64,000 bases of DNA from Tubulanus polymorphus (GCF_964204645.1 NC_134030.1:7316278-7380277); one strand, 5' to 3'. Positions 11,291-23,957 are shown, numbered from the stretch's first letter. Numbers and translations: made by a program. Notes: a model not told the origin generated them from the sequence alone.

Positions 11291-13093
11291 TTGCCAGGTA
11301 CTGTATGGTGACAAATCAGGCGCATAGACCTGTAGGTATTTGGATGGGGCGTTTCCAAACAGTACTGGTAGCTGGTTACAATTTTATTGCCACAGATGCA
11401 GTTACGATAGTAACCTAAGTTCTACATTGCAAACACTTTTTAAATGCAAAATTAATGTAAGAGGGTGCTACATTTCATCTTTTAAGTGCCATCTATATCC
11501 ACCAATGGCATATTGCCAATCTATAGTCAGACACTTCAGTCTTAGATATGTTTGTTACGTTTTAAAGTCATCTAGGTTAACCGCAATGTCACCTCCGATG
11601 GCAAAATATTTATCCGATATGAGCCATACATATTCACTCAGATCATGTTTTTACTAGTATGCCAGAAGCATTTATGATATATCAAAACATGATGAAAACG
11701 TACATCGATTTCGTTTTGAGTTCATGCCTCGGTATTGTGATTTTCAATTGTTCGCCTAAAGCGTCCAACTTGATGAGGGCTGATGACGTTGACGGGCGTA
11801 GAGCTATCAAAATGCAGTCAACAAATTGCTGAAAGTTGCTACGAGCCATATTGCGAAATATGCAATAAACAAGATAATCACACCCGTGAAATGTAATTCC
11901 AAAGAAGTTGATGATTCTGTATAATCACCGAGAAAGGAGATGCTTGTTTGTTGGTGTTTGTAATTTGTTAACATTACGGAGCAAAAGAATGTGCTCCTAG
12001 CAACGCAACTGTGGCAATAGAGGATTCTACTTGTGGTAAGTGAGGATCCCCCAGGTTCGCTAGTAGTTATCTGGTTATCCTAGCTGACTTTTGTCTTACG
12101 TTGATGAACTATCGATGAAAAACTATACCAAACATCAAGGAGAATCTTTCGGTGCAATAATTGGATAAGACCAACTGCGTTATTTATGTTATCTGGTGAC
12201 TTTTGCATCCATCCCATTGTAGGCACGATAATTGACGCTTTTTACCATCGTTCCGAAGTTCTATTTTCACATACAAATAGTTCACAAAAGCTTATTGGAA
12301 ATTCACCAGTAAACACGATTTTTTTGGAGTAAGAGCTTACATTTACTTCGTCATACATTATTCAAGCCCACGAGATAACCGAAACTCACGACGGAAAAGC
12401 AGATCTTCAGCGCGTTTGAAAGCCAAGGGGACAACAATTTTTTCTATTCGTCATATTGTTTGAATATTACGGCATGTGAAAACGGGATCGTCTGCCAAGA
12501 TGAAACCGCGGACTAAGTTCATGTCATTTCATTATGAATAATTTAGGCCACCCGCGTTTGACTTTCGACGCTTCGTGGTTTTACGATGAAATGGGCAACG
12601 GACAAGCTACAGTTGCACGTGGGTCATCGGGGACTTAAATGAATTAGATAGAATTGCGTGTATAAGGATTTTTTGGAAAAAATAATTGTATTGTCTCAAC
12701 TTTAAGGCATTGAGGAGCGGTCTTCTGCTAGGCGCATAGACAAAATATCAAATCAACAACTTTTTTAATATAGACCATGTATATAAACATTGGAAATTCA
12801 GGGATAAAAATACGAGAGTATACCTTTACGCGTAATTCAAGAAAGGTAGAAGACTCAAAGGGGATATCGAGAAACCAGTTATTATAAGGGAGTTTTTCGA
12901 ATAGAATATAACCTCGTCAGAAATCGTATAATAAGAGGCTGATAGGATGCGGATAATAAATAGTGCGGCGAGAAAATTACACTAATTGTGCCTGCACTAC
13001 AAATATACAGATATACAATATACAACTGCACTGTGTACAGAGTGTATAGATTTGGGTGTAACTTTTTTCGTCGTATAGTCCATTAAAACTTTT
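11291..13093. other. 1.8 kb without a supported gene
   Basis: One plus frame of 105 codons starts with an ATG at 11343 (11343-11657). It has no domain and lies in AT-rich sequence. A GC-richer patch at about 12480-12640 has homeodomain-type sites but nothing decisive. Confidence 0.45.
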
Positions 13094-13465
13094 CTAATAT
13101 AGAAAACATAATATCCAGGGAAAACCTTCAACAATCGACAAATGGATTCGATAATGATACGTTTTACCGAAGTTTACGAATGTTTGCGTACCGTACGTCA
13201 GTGAAGTATGCCGCCATTCGATGGAAGTAAAGCATTTAAATGTCGTTTTCGGTTGTAAATTGGAACAAAATGTACCGGATTTAATGATATCTGAATTATT
13301 TATAAATGTTAGTACAACATATTCGTCATTTCTATACGCAGTGCACGGGTGTATTCGTGACCAGTGGCGTATTATACTGTATATTTCAAACGCTGTGATG
13401 TTTGAAATTGACTGATTCAGCCAACCTTTGTCATTCCCTACATCTCTTCGGGGGGTGGTTTGCAT
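13094..13465 (-). CDS. Candidate 123-codon ATG frame, unknown product
   Basis: One of the longest ATG-to-stop frames in the window: ATG at 13465, TAG at 13094. The protein has an ordinary composition with many aromatic and hydroxyl residues, and no signal peptide, transmembrane segment or motif I recognise. The start has T at -3, a poor context. Two shorter plus frames (13221-13415, 13428-13700) overlap it. A frame of this length is expected about once by chance at this base composition. Confidence 0.18.
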   Translation of the reverse strand: MQTTPRRDVGNDKGWLNQSISNITAFEIYSIIRHWSRIHPCTAYRNDEYVVLTFINNSDIIKSGTFCSNLQPKTTFKCFTSIEWRHTSLTYGTQTFVNFGKTYHYRIHLSIVEGFPWILCFLY

Positions 13466-15089
13466 AAAGCGAATTTTCGATAACTCGGCACCTGTAAGAC
13501 GATACGACGAACGTATATTTAGTTCAACAATTGATAATTCATTTTTGATATCCGTGCCACATTTTCAAGTTCCCGGGCAATTTTTTGCAGGCGCTTTTCA
13601 TTTCTGGAAAATTCTTCTGTTTTCAACTGTAACGCATTTTCGCCATTGTGCGTGCGATATTTTTCGACTAGAATTGATTTCAGTCATTGCGCTAGGGTGA
13701 TATCAAATGCTTGAACATGACACAATGAGTTCAAAGTTACAACGACGCATGTAGTATTTAAAGATTACTGAGAATAATGTCAAAAATATTCACAATGAGA
13801 TACCAGTATATTGGATGGATTCCAGTTACACAGTCCTGACTTGAGATTGGTCTTAAATCCAAGCTATGACATGGGCAACCGGAGACTATACAAGCAAATG
13901 AAATTGTTTGTCCATAAATGATGGCAAACTTTCAGATTTCATTCGAACTCATTCTATCCGTACTTCAAGCAAATCAGGACCAGTATTACACGATTTAGGA
14001 TGCGTATTGAACTTATCTATCTGTTGCATTGGTGGGCCCCTTTTTCATGGTCGAACTGGACACAAGATAGAAAATGTTAAGGTTCGTTTCTCTCGCAACC
14101 AAGTATTGAAGTTAAGATGTATACAGGAAATCTGTGTCATAATGGTGTTCTATTATGAATGAGTCGATAACGAGTGAGATAAAGTAGAACCTCTTCGATT
14201 TTATCAAACGCTGAAATCGAGCGTGCTGAATCGCTCAAAAATGCGTGGATGTGACCTTTGAATAATAACGGTTCTGCGACCAGAATAAAATCAATACAGC
14301 CAATGTATATGAATAGCATTTCATCTTTTTACCTAATTATGTATTTAGCTAACATGCCCTATCTTTTTGCCAGAATGCCAGTACACTATTGAATTTGTTC
14401 TTTGATTTAAACAATATATGAAGAATTTGTCACATTTCTCCACAACATTTCAAATTCGAACCACGATATGAAAACGTTAAACTTCACCCGATAGCTATGT
14501 ATCGATCTTTGAACGAAGAATAAGAAAACCTCTTCGTTTCATCATATTTTGCAATATTATATTTACATCCGAAGGTAGAGAGAAAAAACTTTTGTTGTCG
14601 TTGTCTGAGGAAAAATTTGCTCAACTCACGACGATTTAATAAATAGGAAAACAAGGTAAACAGTTTTCATATCGATCGATATTTCACACAGCGCCGAGAG
14701 CGGATATACATAAAGTTTTTAAACTCTTTCGAGAATATTCTGGCTTATATACATACATAGGTATATATTTTTAAACTATACGCCCGTTTAACGTCCGCAA
14801 ATTAGATTAAACCTGTACTGTACCCATCGGCTTTCAAACTTTGAAATGAAATAATCGATGCTCAGACAATATAAATCAAATGAACTTATAGATTTGCGCA
14901 ACGAACAACACAGGCGAAGCTCTCAATGCGCTCCAGTTCGACTTGCATATATACTTGTTCTACGTTATTCTGAGATGTGTAACGCTATAAATCAACTCGT
15001 TACTTCACCGGCTCTGTAGAGATTAAAAGTATTTCAAAAAGAGCGTGAGTAAAAATACCACGAAAGGAGACCAGTAAACGAATAAACAG
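13466..15089. other. 1.6 kb without a supported gene
   Basis: AT-rich sequence with overlapping short frames on both strands (13428-13700, 13908-14162, 14137-14319), none with a recognisable domain. No repeat family was recognised before the hairpin at 15090. Confidence 0.5.
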
Positions 15090-15433
15090 ATCGTTCCATT
15101 GCAGAGTAGAATTCCACGTAGAGAAGAGTTGTGGAAGTGCCGTGTAAACCTAGTGTCGAATAAGTAAACGCGAAGATCGATATTACTTAAAAGGTTATCG
15201 AAATTTATTATAAGTACGAGCTTTCGCTACTAGTGCATTTAGTGGCTTCACCGGGTAAGCTCATAAACCTGGTAAAGCTACTATTCATTATAGTAGTAAA
15301 AGCTCGCACTTAAAATTAATTTCGATAACCTTTTAAGTACTATCGATCTTTGCGTTTACTTATTTGACACTAGGTTTACACGGCACTTCCAAAACTCTTC
15401 TCTACATGGAATTCTACTCTGCAATGGAACGAT
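15090..15433. mobile_element. 344-bp near-complete hairpin (fold-back MITE)
   Basis: The sequence starts ATCGTTCCATTGCAGAGTAG and ends with its reverse complement. Complementarity continues through almost the whole 344 bp, with scattered mismatches, to a short loop near 15255-15270 (around CGGGTAAGCTCATAAACC). The inner arms read GTACGAGCTTTCGCTACT against AGTAGTAAAAGCTCGCAC. No frame spans it. If transcribed it would give a long double-stranded RNA hairpin. A short related piece (ACGCAAAGATCGAT) occurs near 38792. Confidence 0.9.
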
Positions 15434-15899
15434 TACAATCGCGCGAATGCAAAATTTATTAAGTTAATTATAATCAGTCTCAAATGTCGATTACAGAAAA
15501 TCAACCGCGCGTAAAATCAATAATCATAAGACTTATTAATTTTTCATTACGCTCTGCTGCTTCATTCATAGCTGCCTTTGACTGATAACTAATGGATTAA
15601 CAGGGGTACAAAAATACCAGACAACTATAACCGAGAACGAAATCACAGAGTACAGAATAGTCTACATCAAACCAAAGCATCTTCAAACCAGGCGGCACAA
15701 ACTTTAGGCAGACGCCATACTATCAGCTTCGGATACCTTGCGACGGAGAAATTGTAGATCTAGGTCCCTCAGCTGGTGGCCGGCGACAATTTACTATATC
15801 GTTCAATTCTTATTACACCCGAGACGCGAGAAACGATTCGTGATTTATTGATTCAGATTTTGCCCGCGACGCCACGAGAAGAAAACGCCATAAAATCCT
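15434..15899. other. No gene seen
   Basis: Unique sequence between the hairpin element and the next GC-richer island. No frame above about 40 codons, and no repeat was recognised. Confidence 0.5.
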
Positions 15900-16100
15900 T
15901 CAATTTAACGAGTCTCATTATATCGCATTAAACGCGAATTGTTTTAGAAATGGACGATTCTTTATGGCCGCCAGTTTCTTAAATTACACGGTTAGCGGCC
16001 ATTATCACGCGTTTTACGCCGGCATATTGCGGCCGATTACCGGCTTTTATTTATGGCCGTTTTTATTCGCCGCGTGTAGGTATTACGCCTCGCTACAATA
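15900..16100. promoter_or_regulatory. Putative enhancer island with posterior-Hox/Cdx-type sites
   Basis: TTTATGGCC occurs at 15961-15969 and 16050-16058, with GTTTTACGCC between them. These resemble Abd-B/Hox9-13 and Cdx sites (TTTATGG, TTTACG). The block also holds repeated GCGGCC and CCGGC words and contrasts with AT-rich flanks. No coding frame is present. The regulatory role is an inference from motif clustering. Confidence 0.3.
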
Positions 16101-16674
16101 AGCAAGAAACTCGCGGTAATCATAATAAGAACAATTCACATCAAATATACGAGATTTATTAGATCGATTTCATTTTCAAGTTCAAGGGCGATGAGTTTGG
16201 TGTGAATAAAGTAGCCATGGCGGTGTTATCCAGCATCAAACTGAGGTCTTCCTCGTGCACATTTCCTTCTTAAATTGCAACCAAATATACGATTTTGCGA
16301 TGCTGTATTGATTTAGAAGAAATCATGCAATTTGCCTATTTTAAGAAAGATAATTTTTTTCAATCATAACGCTTCTACTTTAGTAGTTTCGCCTAAATCT
16401 TCCTATTATTGATTATGCAAATTCAAAACATTGATCTACATTGATCGGTCTGGACTCGTCGAGCAAAGTCTGGGCAACGATATCGCCATTAATTCCCCAA
16501 CTTAAAAAGTGAAAATCACTCGCAAAAGAATATACCCACAAACATATCAATATATCATGAGAAATGATGATGATGTACGATACGATCAACGCGAAATAAA
16601 AATAGATAAATCAAAAAGTGCAAGTTTCACGTAGCAGTCGACACCGGATCTCGACGGACGATTTAGAATATTTT

Positions 16675-16781
16675 ATGGCGCGATCATTCATCATTATTAT
16701 ATTCGAAGTTCGGAGACAAATCTTCATCGCCGAACAGGCGAGAAAATGTTTGATTTGTTTCGACATAAATCAGTCTTACAG
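16675..16781 (+). CDS. Candidate first coding exon (35 codons), unknown gene
   Basis: An ATG at 16675 opens a frame that runs to the junction CTTACAG|GTAAGT at 16781/16782, a consensus 5' splice site. The frame meets a stop (TAA) inside the donor itself, as expected if translation is confined to the exon. The peptide begins Met-Ala-Arg-Ser-Phe, has an Ile-rich stretch that could start a short signal-like segment, then charged residues. The donor phase is 2. I could not find the next exon. Confidence 0.22.
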
Positions 16782-17022
16782 GTAAGTGGATAATAACGGT
16801 ATTATCAACAGACACAGTTTACCTCGGCTATTAACGTTATCTACAGCGGTCCAGACACCGGCAGCGCGTGTGCCTGTAGTGCGCGCCGCTTCGTGCGCAA
16901 CCGTGTGCGCATCTAATCCATCCAATACACTAACAAAACACTTATAGAGCAACAGGTTCAGACAACAGTTGACTAGGTTGGTAAATATTCTGCTTATTCG
17001 AAATAAAGTGTAATCCCAAGAT

Positions 17023-17140
17023 GCACAGTTGTGACATGAGTCCAAAAGTGATCTCAAAGTCTCAAGACTGTGGTCTTAAGTTGTAAGAATAGCTATAAAA
17101 CTAAGCGGTCTTAAAGATAAGCCATGACTGCGCAACTAGC
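17023..17140. mobile_element. MITE of the CAGTTGTGAC family, degraded
   Basis: The element begins GCACAGTTGTGACATGAGTC and ends near GCCATGACTGCGCAACT, which are roughly inverted. The middle (CAAAAGTGATCTC, TCTCAAGACT, TCTTAAGTTGTAAGA) matches the element at 54166-54292. Confidence 0.65.
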
Positions 17141-17319
17141 CGATAAACTGCTTACAGAAACAGGCCGTCCAGACAGAACTAGGTAATCTACCGAAAGATT
17201 TTGAGGGAGGAAAATAATTTCGTTTAAAAGTTCTTATCAATACTCAGTTATATAGGACCGTAGATGCTGCTACGACCCGAATATTCCACCGATTTGACCC
17301 CCAGAGATTACTGCCGCAG

Positions 17320-17720
17320 CAATAATGAACGCGTATAAGTAGGCTATTAACGCATCCGAGCGGAATAACATTAATGACCGCCGAAATGCTCGATTTTAAC
17401 GTATCGGCTACCTTAAGACGATTCCCCGAATCACCGAGCCGGCAAAACCGACCTCATCAGTCCAAAAGGTATGAAACGACGGACGGCTAATAAAAGACAA
17501 TTGCTTGGAAATAATTGAAGATGATTCCCATCGTCGACACGGCAGTCATTTTCATCGCCGACCGCACCGGGTAGTAGACAATGCACGAAGGGTAAATGCA
17601 AAGCCGATCACGCTTTCTGATAGATTGCCAGTTATCGGGCTGGTATTTGCTCGTGATTGCGGATTAGCCCATTAGCCAGATTGCGGAGCTTCCGTCGTTA
17701 TCAAAAACGGTCATTTCCAG
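17320..17720. promoter_or_regulatory. Putative regulatory island with K50 homeodomain-type sites
   Basis: GC-richer, no long frame. GGATTAGCCCATTAGCC at 17661-17677 combines a GGATTA (Otx/bicoid/Pitx-type) site with a CATTAG site. It lies between two copies of GATTGCGG (17655-17662 and 17679-17686). The cluster suggests an enhancer, but only motif evidence supports this. Confidence 0.27.
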
Positions 17721-17951
17721 TGTATACTTGACCAGGCATCCGATGTCCCCGCGTGATAGTGGCCGTCAACTGTTTATTTCAAGCAGTAACCAATGCTGAA
17801 CGGCCAAAGTGACGCAATGTGCACAACCTTTTCAATAAATTGACTTAGTAGTGAGTTGCATTATAATGACTCAAAAGATAGCCTTTGGTGTACTGCGCTT
17901 TGGGTAATTAGCCTATAAGAGAGAAAAATGCTGGCGCTCCAATATGTCCGC

Positions 17952-18019
17952 TCTGATTTGGATATTCTCGGAGCTTTCTCGATTGTAATAGGGGTAGCTC
18001 CAAGAATATTCAAATCAGA
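17952..18019. repeat. Hairpin with 24-bp arms
   Basis: Arms 17952-17975 and 17996-18019 are complementary with two mismatches; the loop is 20 bp. A further piece resembling one arm (AGAATATTCAAATCT) lies at 18206-18220, so this may be the end of a small element. Confidence 0.7.
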
Positions 18020-18099
18020 CTATCCATACCGTGGCATTGAGCTCAAATCGATACTTAACTCAGGGAATTATTCAAATGAACTCGCGAAAATGATCGATT

Positions 18100-19500
18100 A
18101 CCCCATAATTATCGTTACATGAATTAATACTACCAATAATTACCAATTATTAATCGGAGTTTTCAGACAAGACATCTCCTTCTCCTTTGGAGACTAAGAA
18201 TGTCTAGAATATTCAAATCTGGGAAGTTGTCACCTGCTTGAGATAGAGTTAAATATCCTCAACTAATAAATATATTTATTCAGCATACTTTTGTTTTAAG
18301 TAAGACTGTATACCGTATCGGTCTCAGGCATCGCTGCAGCATCGTTAGAATAAAACCTTTAAAAACGCTCGCTCGCCGTCGGTTCGTTGTATTAGTCATA
18401 ACCGCGTCGAACAAAAGGATAAAAAGACACGACATCAGTGTGACGATACCGTCATATTATACCCGACATCCAGATCCGAATGCAGAACGTGTAGCGCGCT
18501 GCCGAGCAGCCATATAATCTATGGGTAATTTAACAACGATAAAAAGAGACGATATATTTCTGACATAACAAACTACGGTAAATAAATGATTAATGCGCCA
18601 TCCTGACGGAGTTTACTGTTTATCTGGACCGAACAGAAGTACCTACAACGTCGGCGCATTCGTCAAAGTTTCCATTATTCATCCTGACGTAACAAAAAAT
18701 GACAACTGTAAGAATCACCAGCAGGCCGGTGTGCGTACTTTATTTTCTATTTTTTTCAATGGGGTACCTGCATTGCTACTGTGGAAATCGAGGATTCCAC
18801 GTATGGCAGGCGAAGATCCGCAAAGTGTCGCTAGTAGTTTGTTGTCGGCATTTCTTCTGCATTTCAATTAAAACTGAATGAACTTTATCTTAAAATTAAT
18901 CGATTATTAATGGAAACTATACCGATACCCGAGTAGAAGAATGAAAGTATTGTATATTTGGTGGGTGCTGTGAAAATATGGTTTCGGGAGTCTGAAAATC
19001 CTGTAAAAAGCTCATTGAAATGAACTGATTTTAACAACGGACGACCTACTGCGCGTCACGCGTTCTCGAAGGTTCTCCTTTATGACTAATGAAAGTTTCT
19101 AAAAGTCGTTTTACGAAACGGGCCCCTGGTGCATATTGGCTGTTGATCCGATGTTGACATTATATATACATATATGTTATATTTGCTTACATAATTGCAA
19201 AGCATCGAGGGCAAAAAAAACTTTAAATAAAAAAAGTCTTCTGTCTGTTTTAGAGTTATTATTCAGCGCGTGTGTTGTTACTCATGAAGATTGCCGCTGG
19301 ACACATTGATACTTTGATCATTGTGAAAATCGACACGTGTGATTGACGAAAGCTGTCGTGCCAAAACGGGAACCGTTTTAGAATCTGATCTCATCGTGAA
19401 GTTTCTGCGCTACGAGGCTCGACTCAAATAGCAGTTTTAAAAACTGAAATATTTCAGCCGCGGGCCCGATGTATTCGCGGCTAATGGAACCTACTCGATT
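18100..19500. other. 1.4 kb without a supported gene
   Basis: Two overlapping plus frames (18593-18871, 18699-18881) are open for 92 and 60 codons. Neither resembles a known domain. No repeats beyond a short TA tract near 19162. Confidence 0.5.
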
Positions 19501-19506
19501 TTTCAC

Positions 19507-19844
19507 TTAGTTCAGTAGTTTACTCGCATAGTCCAAAAGGCTAGCTCCTGGCGCGAGCGTTGGTCGTGACACTTCAAAGCTAGCATCGATATGCGCGAGA
19601 CTTTTGGAAACTTTTTTTCTCGCTTTTTCGATACGAGTGTCTTCGTTATCGTCGTTTGACCAGGAACTGTGTACGCGCGTTTCGTACAAATCGTTTGAAA
19701 GACACGTCGAAAAATTAGATTTACGACTAACGAAATAATCGACTGAAGAGGACGCACGCGCGCTAATGAACGAAAACCTTTCACCTTTACGCCGCTCGCA
19801 GCACGACCTGTGGCTATCCACTTACCTGTATAATTAACGTGCAT
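19507..19844 (-). CDS. Candidate exon region, two overlapping open frames
   Basis: The minus strand from 19844 to 19507 is GC-richer than its surroundings and open in two frames. One begins with an ATG at 19844 and runs 110 codons. The other, about 104 codons without an ATG, is rich in Ser, Arg and acidic residues. Six codons after the ATG lies the consensus donor ATACAG|GTAAGT (exon end 19830). A strong pyrimidine tract (TTTTTGTTTCTCTTGTGTTC) and AG dinucleotides lie just upstream, so a small exon carrying the start codon is an alternative reading. I cannot choose between these. Confidence 0.25.
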
Positions 19845-20099
19845 CGAATCGACCCTCTGCCCCCCGACGCACTTTGATCAGGTTCCAGACGAAGAAAAGA
19901 ACACAAGAGAAACAAAAATCTCGATAATGATTAGAATTAGCCGCGTCTCTGATTGACACGATGCGCAGTGCAGACATCGCTATTAACAAAAAATAGAATC
20001 TCGGATAAAAGTTATGTTCATTTCTGTAATTTTGTTATTTCGATTATAAGTCTCATATAGAGGTTTTTATTACTCGATTAAAGAAACAGGAAAACTAAC

Positions 20100-20475
20100 T
20101 TGATAGTTTATTGATGCCATGAAAAATAACACACATATTGCTTGATATTGTCGAGAATAGATTATTGTTTTGGATTTGAATATACCGATTATTGAATTGA
20201 ATTGACCGGCAACTAGTCTAGCCCCGACATATTGATGACGTAGTGCACATCCTCTTAGAAATAATAGAATTCATAAAAATTCATAAAAAATAAAACTATT
20301 GTTATGTTTAACTACAAAATAAACGTCAAAATTTGCAATTAGAATTGTTATTTTGAAACGCCAAAATATTGACGACGTAGTGGACATCGACTCCATAAGA
20401 ACCCATTAAATAACTCATACTAGGTATCAATGTGTATAAACATTATTTTAACAGTTTTTACGGCGTCAAAATGCT
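20100..20475 (+). mobile_element. Interspersed element, copy 2 (uninterrupted)
   Basis: Full-length reference for the family seen at 9.7 and 35 kb. It contains ATTGTCGAGAATAGATTA, a TTGAATTGAATTGA tract, then TCTAGCCCCGACATATTG. GACGTAGTGCACATC occurs near 20238 and a close copy near 20373, about 137 bp apart, so the right part is a degenerate tandem dimer. It ends AACAGTTTTTACGGCGTCAA. There is no coding capacity. Confidence 0.8.
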
Positions 20476-20479
20476 TGAT

Positions 20480-23400
20480 GTAGGACCGCTCAGATGATAC
20501 GGGGCGGCTCTTTAAAGTTTAAAAAAATGGACTTGAAGAACTGTCAATAACATTGGCTCTTTACAAGAATTACCTGTCTGATGTATCGCGTCGAAGTGAG
20601 TGCTTACGTATATAATCATCTTAAAGGTAGATAGGTACAACGGCTCCTACCGACGAATCTTTTGTTCATCAATGATTCTCTCGTGATTTACTCAAAATCG
20701 CTGTGAGATGGTTTAATGGTTAATCGATACGGCTCATTATGAGATATCTCTTCACGGATATCTTCGACTAGCAATTAAAAATAATCGATCGACACCGAGT
20801 TATTATATCGACGATCAATTACTCGGCGGGAGTCGGTTTTTATAGAATCGTATTTAATTACAACTGTCGGATTTAATCATTATAACCAAGCACCTAACTA
20901 GTAGTAGTAAAGAAGCCCACGGACTACGCGACATTGACGAGGAAAATATAAGCTTCTGAAATATTGGTAAAAATGAACCAGGGCCCCTATTATAAATGAT
21001 AAGCTGGGGGACAACGTAGCTTGAGTTATCAAGTATATTTTGAGTCTTGCTTTTTCGTGAACACATTTTGTGCTTGTATGTGATAAGGAATTAAAGAATA
21101 CGCCCCTCAGGATTTTGATGGTTTTGATTAGACAGCATTCGGAACGTCTAAACCGTTAATCAGAATCAGCCACCATAGAACGATAAAATCTTAGGTTATG
21201 CTACGCTGTGAGCTAAGTTTATGCCCTCGCCGCATATTCAGAGTGGCGCCTCTGCATAATGACGTCATAACTTTGATGTTTTAAGATATCCAACAACCCA
21301 GTTAGCTAAATTCATGAAAAATTGGCTTAGTTAATCTAGTTGTAAGCAGTGTATGGCATATTTGTATTGTTAATAACTTAATTCTATTATCTGTTCAGAA
21401 AAGATTATATTTTCTGCTGTTTTGTAAATATCTTGTAATTCCTAATTCCTAATTCATATGGCGGTACATGTATCAGCTTACTTCCATACTCTCAGTGCTC
21501 AACATTTATAAGATTGTCAATTTTACTTCTCTAAGAAGGAAAGTAACGAAATGCGATCCGCAGATGCGATTATGCTATAGAATGACTTCAGCGGTGAAGA
21601 TGAAAATATTTTTTTCAATTACCGTCTTCTCGTTTTACAAGAGTCAGGCAGCAGGTACACAAACGGGGTACATAAACGAATAACAGATTGGACACTATTA
21701 TCGTCAAGGATAGAAAGCAACCAGCTTGTAGATATAAAATCTTTTACATTCACGTCACCGGTTTCGTGGACATTTTCGTCTCATTTTACCACCGATTTTG
21801 TCGGAGAATCTCATTTCGAAATACGCGTTGGTGGTGTACGGGCACCGCTGCGGAGAGTTGAGGGTTAATTTTGGCACGGCGAGATTATGTCATCGCTTAT
21901 TGCCTGAGCACGTCAGCTGATACAGTTATGAGCATCCTCGCAGCATCCTTCGAGTGATGCCAAGTTCAATCAGACAAACATGTCAGCATTGCTTTTCGGT
22001 TCTCATCCATCTTACGCACACATAGAATGTTTGAAGTTTTTGTCGGGAGCAGGCGTCCGCGGCCGCTGTCGTCGTGGTAAGTGCGCGACCGAAATTTCAA
22101 TTTCCCCGCTCTGAAATTATATTTTGAACGAATAAGTCGTAACCGCTCGCCGCCTCGGAAATCAATTAGACCCATCCATCTTATCTCGTCTAGTGATGGG
22201 TATTAGATGCGCGCACGGCGATGGCTCAATTTCAATTTACAAAGATAGATTATACCTCAATAACTCAAAAACTGTATCATTTTTCGAATTCAAAACTATG
22301 CCTCGAAATCATCATTAGTAGCGACAAACGTTTTCGATCGAAGGCATTTTTTTCACGTGGCGCGTGCGTTAAATTTATTTTTCCAGTTACCAACATTGTA
22401 CCTTATACATGTATATAATGGTTATATCACACAACGAAGTTTTATTGAAACATTTTCTCCTGGTTTTGTTTCTATATGGGCACGCTGTGCTCTTTTACAG
22501 ACCCCCAGTGCTTTTTCATCCGATTGCAAAATGCGAACGATAAAAATAATTCGAAAATTTTGTTTCTCGAAATAGAAATATCGAATTCAAAAAAGCGTAT
22601 TACTTCGTCGTCCTTCGTGTCGAAATCCGCAACAACGCAAGAAGATAATCCGACAAGGAATACGACTTTTGCTCCGTTGCATTATTTATGGTGTGTGTAC
22701 GATTATCATTTAATGTTGTTAGGTTAACGACATTTTGTATCGATATTAGCAACGCGTAGTTAGTTTAAAGACGGATTAACAAGGAAGTATAGTTTGGTAT
22801 TTGGTTTTGCCGACGTAGAAGTTTTTTCATGAAGTTTTCCGAATGTGTTGATTAGTAAAAAGATAAACAGTTGGTAGGTATATCAAAACTACACTAATTT
22901 TGTATATGTGTAACTTGTTTCGTTTAAAGACTCATATGATTTTGTATTTTTTCCTGTATTTTTTAGTTAATCTTGAAAAAAATGGCAATAAAACGTTAGA
23001 ATTATAGATGCGCGTTGACATCAGTCTTATTCTTGGATTTATTGGTTCCTGGAAGTCCACAATCATTAAAACATGGCTTTCTGTATGTTTTGGCCTCCGA
23101 CAAGTCATTTCGAATCTATGAAACAACATACCTATTATCAAACAAAATCTCACCCGATCAGTTCTGATAAGTTTTTTGATAAGTTATTCGCTTCAGTGAC
23201 ATTATTTTTCTCCTATCGTTTTTACCGAAAGTTTTGCCCTGTATATATTTATGGTGTGATTTTACTATCACACAATGATTAAAAGCGAAAACAACAATTT
23301 CTCAATATTCTATATATATATATAAGCCTAGTCTTATCGAAATTAGAATCCTGAATATTAGACGCAATAATGGAAACATTTTTTTCGCTTGTGATGAAAA

Positions 23401-23850
23401 ATATCATCGTAAAATACGGTACACGCGCGCATACAGGGAAACTTTATGATGATACCGGCAAGATCGGCGTTGTCGGCAGGTAACCAGAACCGATGCAATA
23501 ATCTACGCGGGTACCTAATCATATTTTCCAGGCTGCGGTTTTTAGCCCGCAGTTATGAAGGTACATCATTTCCACTGCATTAGCCCTCGTCGCAATTAAC
23601 TTGTGAAAATGAGCATCGTTCTTTTACGTTCGTGTAGTCGACGACTACGACGACTCCGCTCTGAGTTCAGACGATCACAGAGGGACGAATCAATATCGTT
23701 CCCAATCGGTGCATGTCGAGTTTTCGACCGAATGTCAATTGAGCGCGCGAGAACAATCTTCGATGAAAATGAATAAGCTTTGCTCGGATATGTTTAACCG
23801 AAGTAACCGTTTTGTACCACGAAAGTTCTCTCCCACTTCACTAATTCTAT
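20480..23850. other. 3.4 kb without a supported gene
   Basis: Unique AT-rich sequence with many 60-80-codon frames overlapping on both strands (for example 20854-21066, 21966-22175, 22221-22727). A GC-richer patch at 21960-22170 might be regulatory or an exon, but carries no recognisable domain. Confidence 0.5.
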
Positions 23851-23957
23851 GGGGCCAGTTTTATAGACCAGTGTTAACTTTAACCCGGCTAACTCTATAA
23901 ATTTCCAACTGGATTAGCCCCAGGGTTAAAGGTGATATCAGTGTATAAAACCGGCCC
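23851..23957. mobile_element. 107-bp TIR element (MITE)
   Basis: It starts GGGGCCAGTTTTATAGACC and ends GTGTATAAAACCGGCCC, imperfect inverted repeats of about 17 bp. The interior has further self-complementary words (GTTAACTTTAACCC and GGGTTAAAGG). The ends resemble those of the elements at 58531 and 63875. Confidence 0.85.

Noticed and set aside
18593-18881. Two overlapping plus frames, one with a Cys-rich end
   Set aside because: Cysteine spacing fits no zinc-finger or EGF pattern I know, and the two frames compete with each other.
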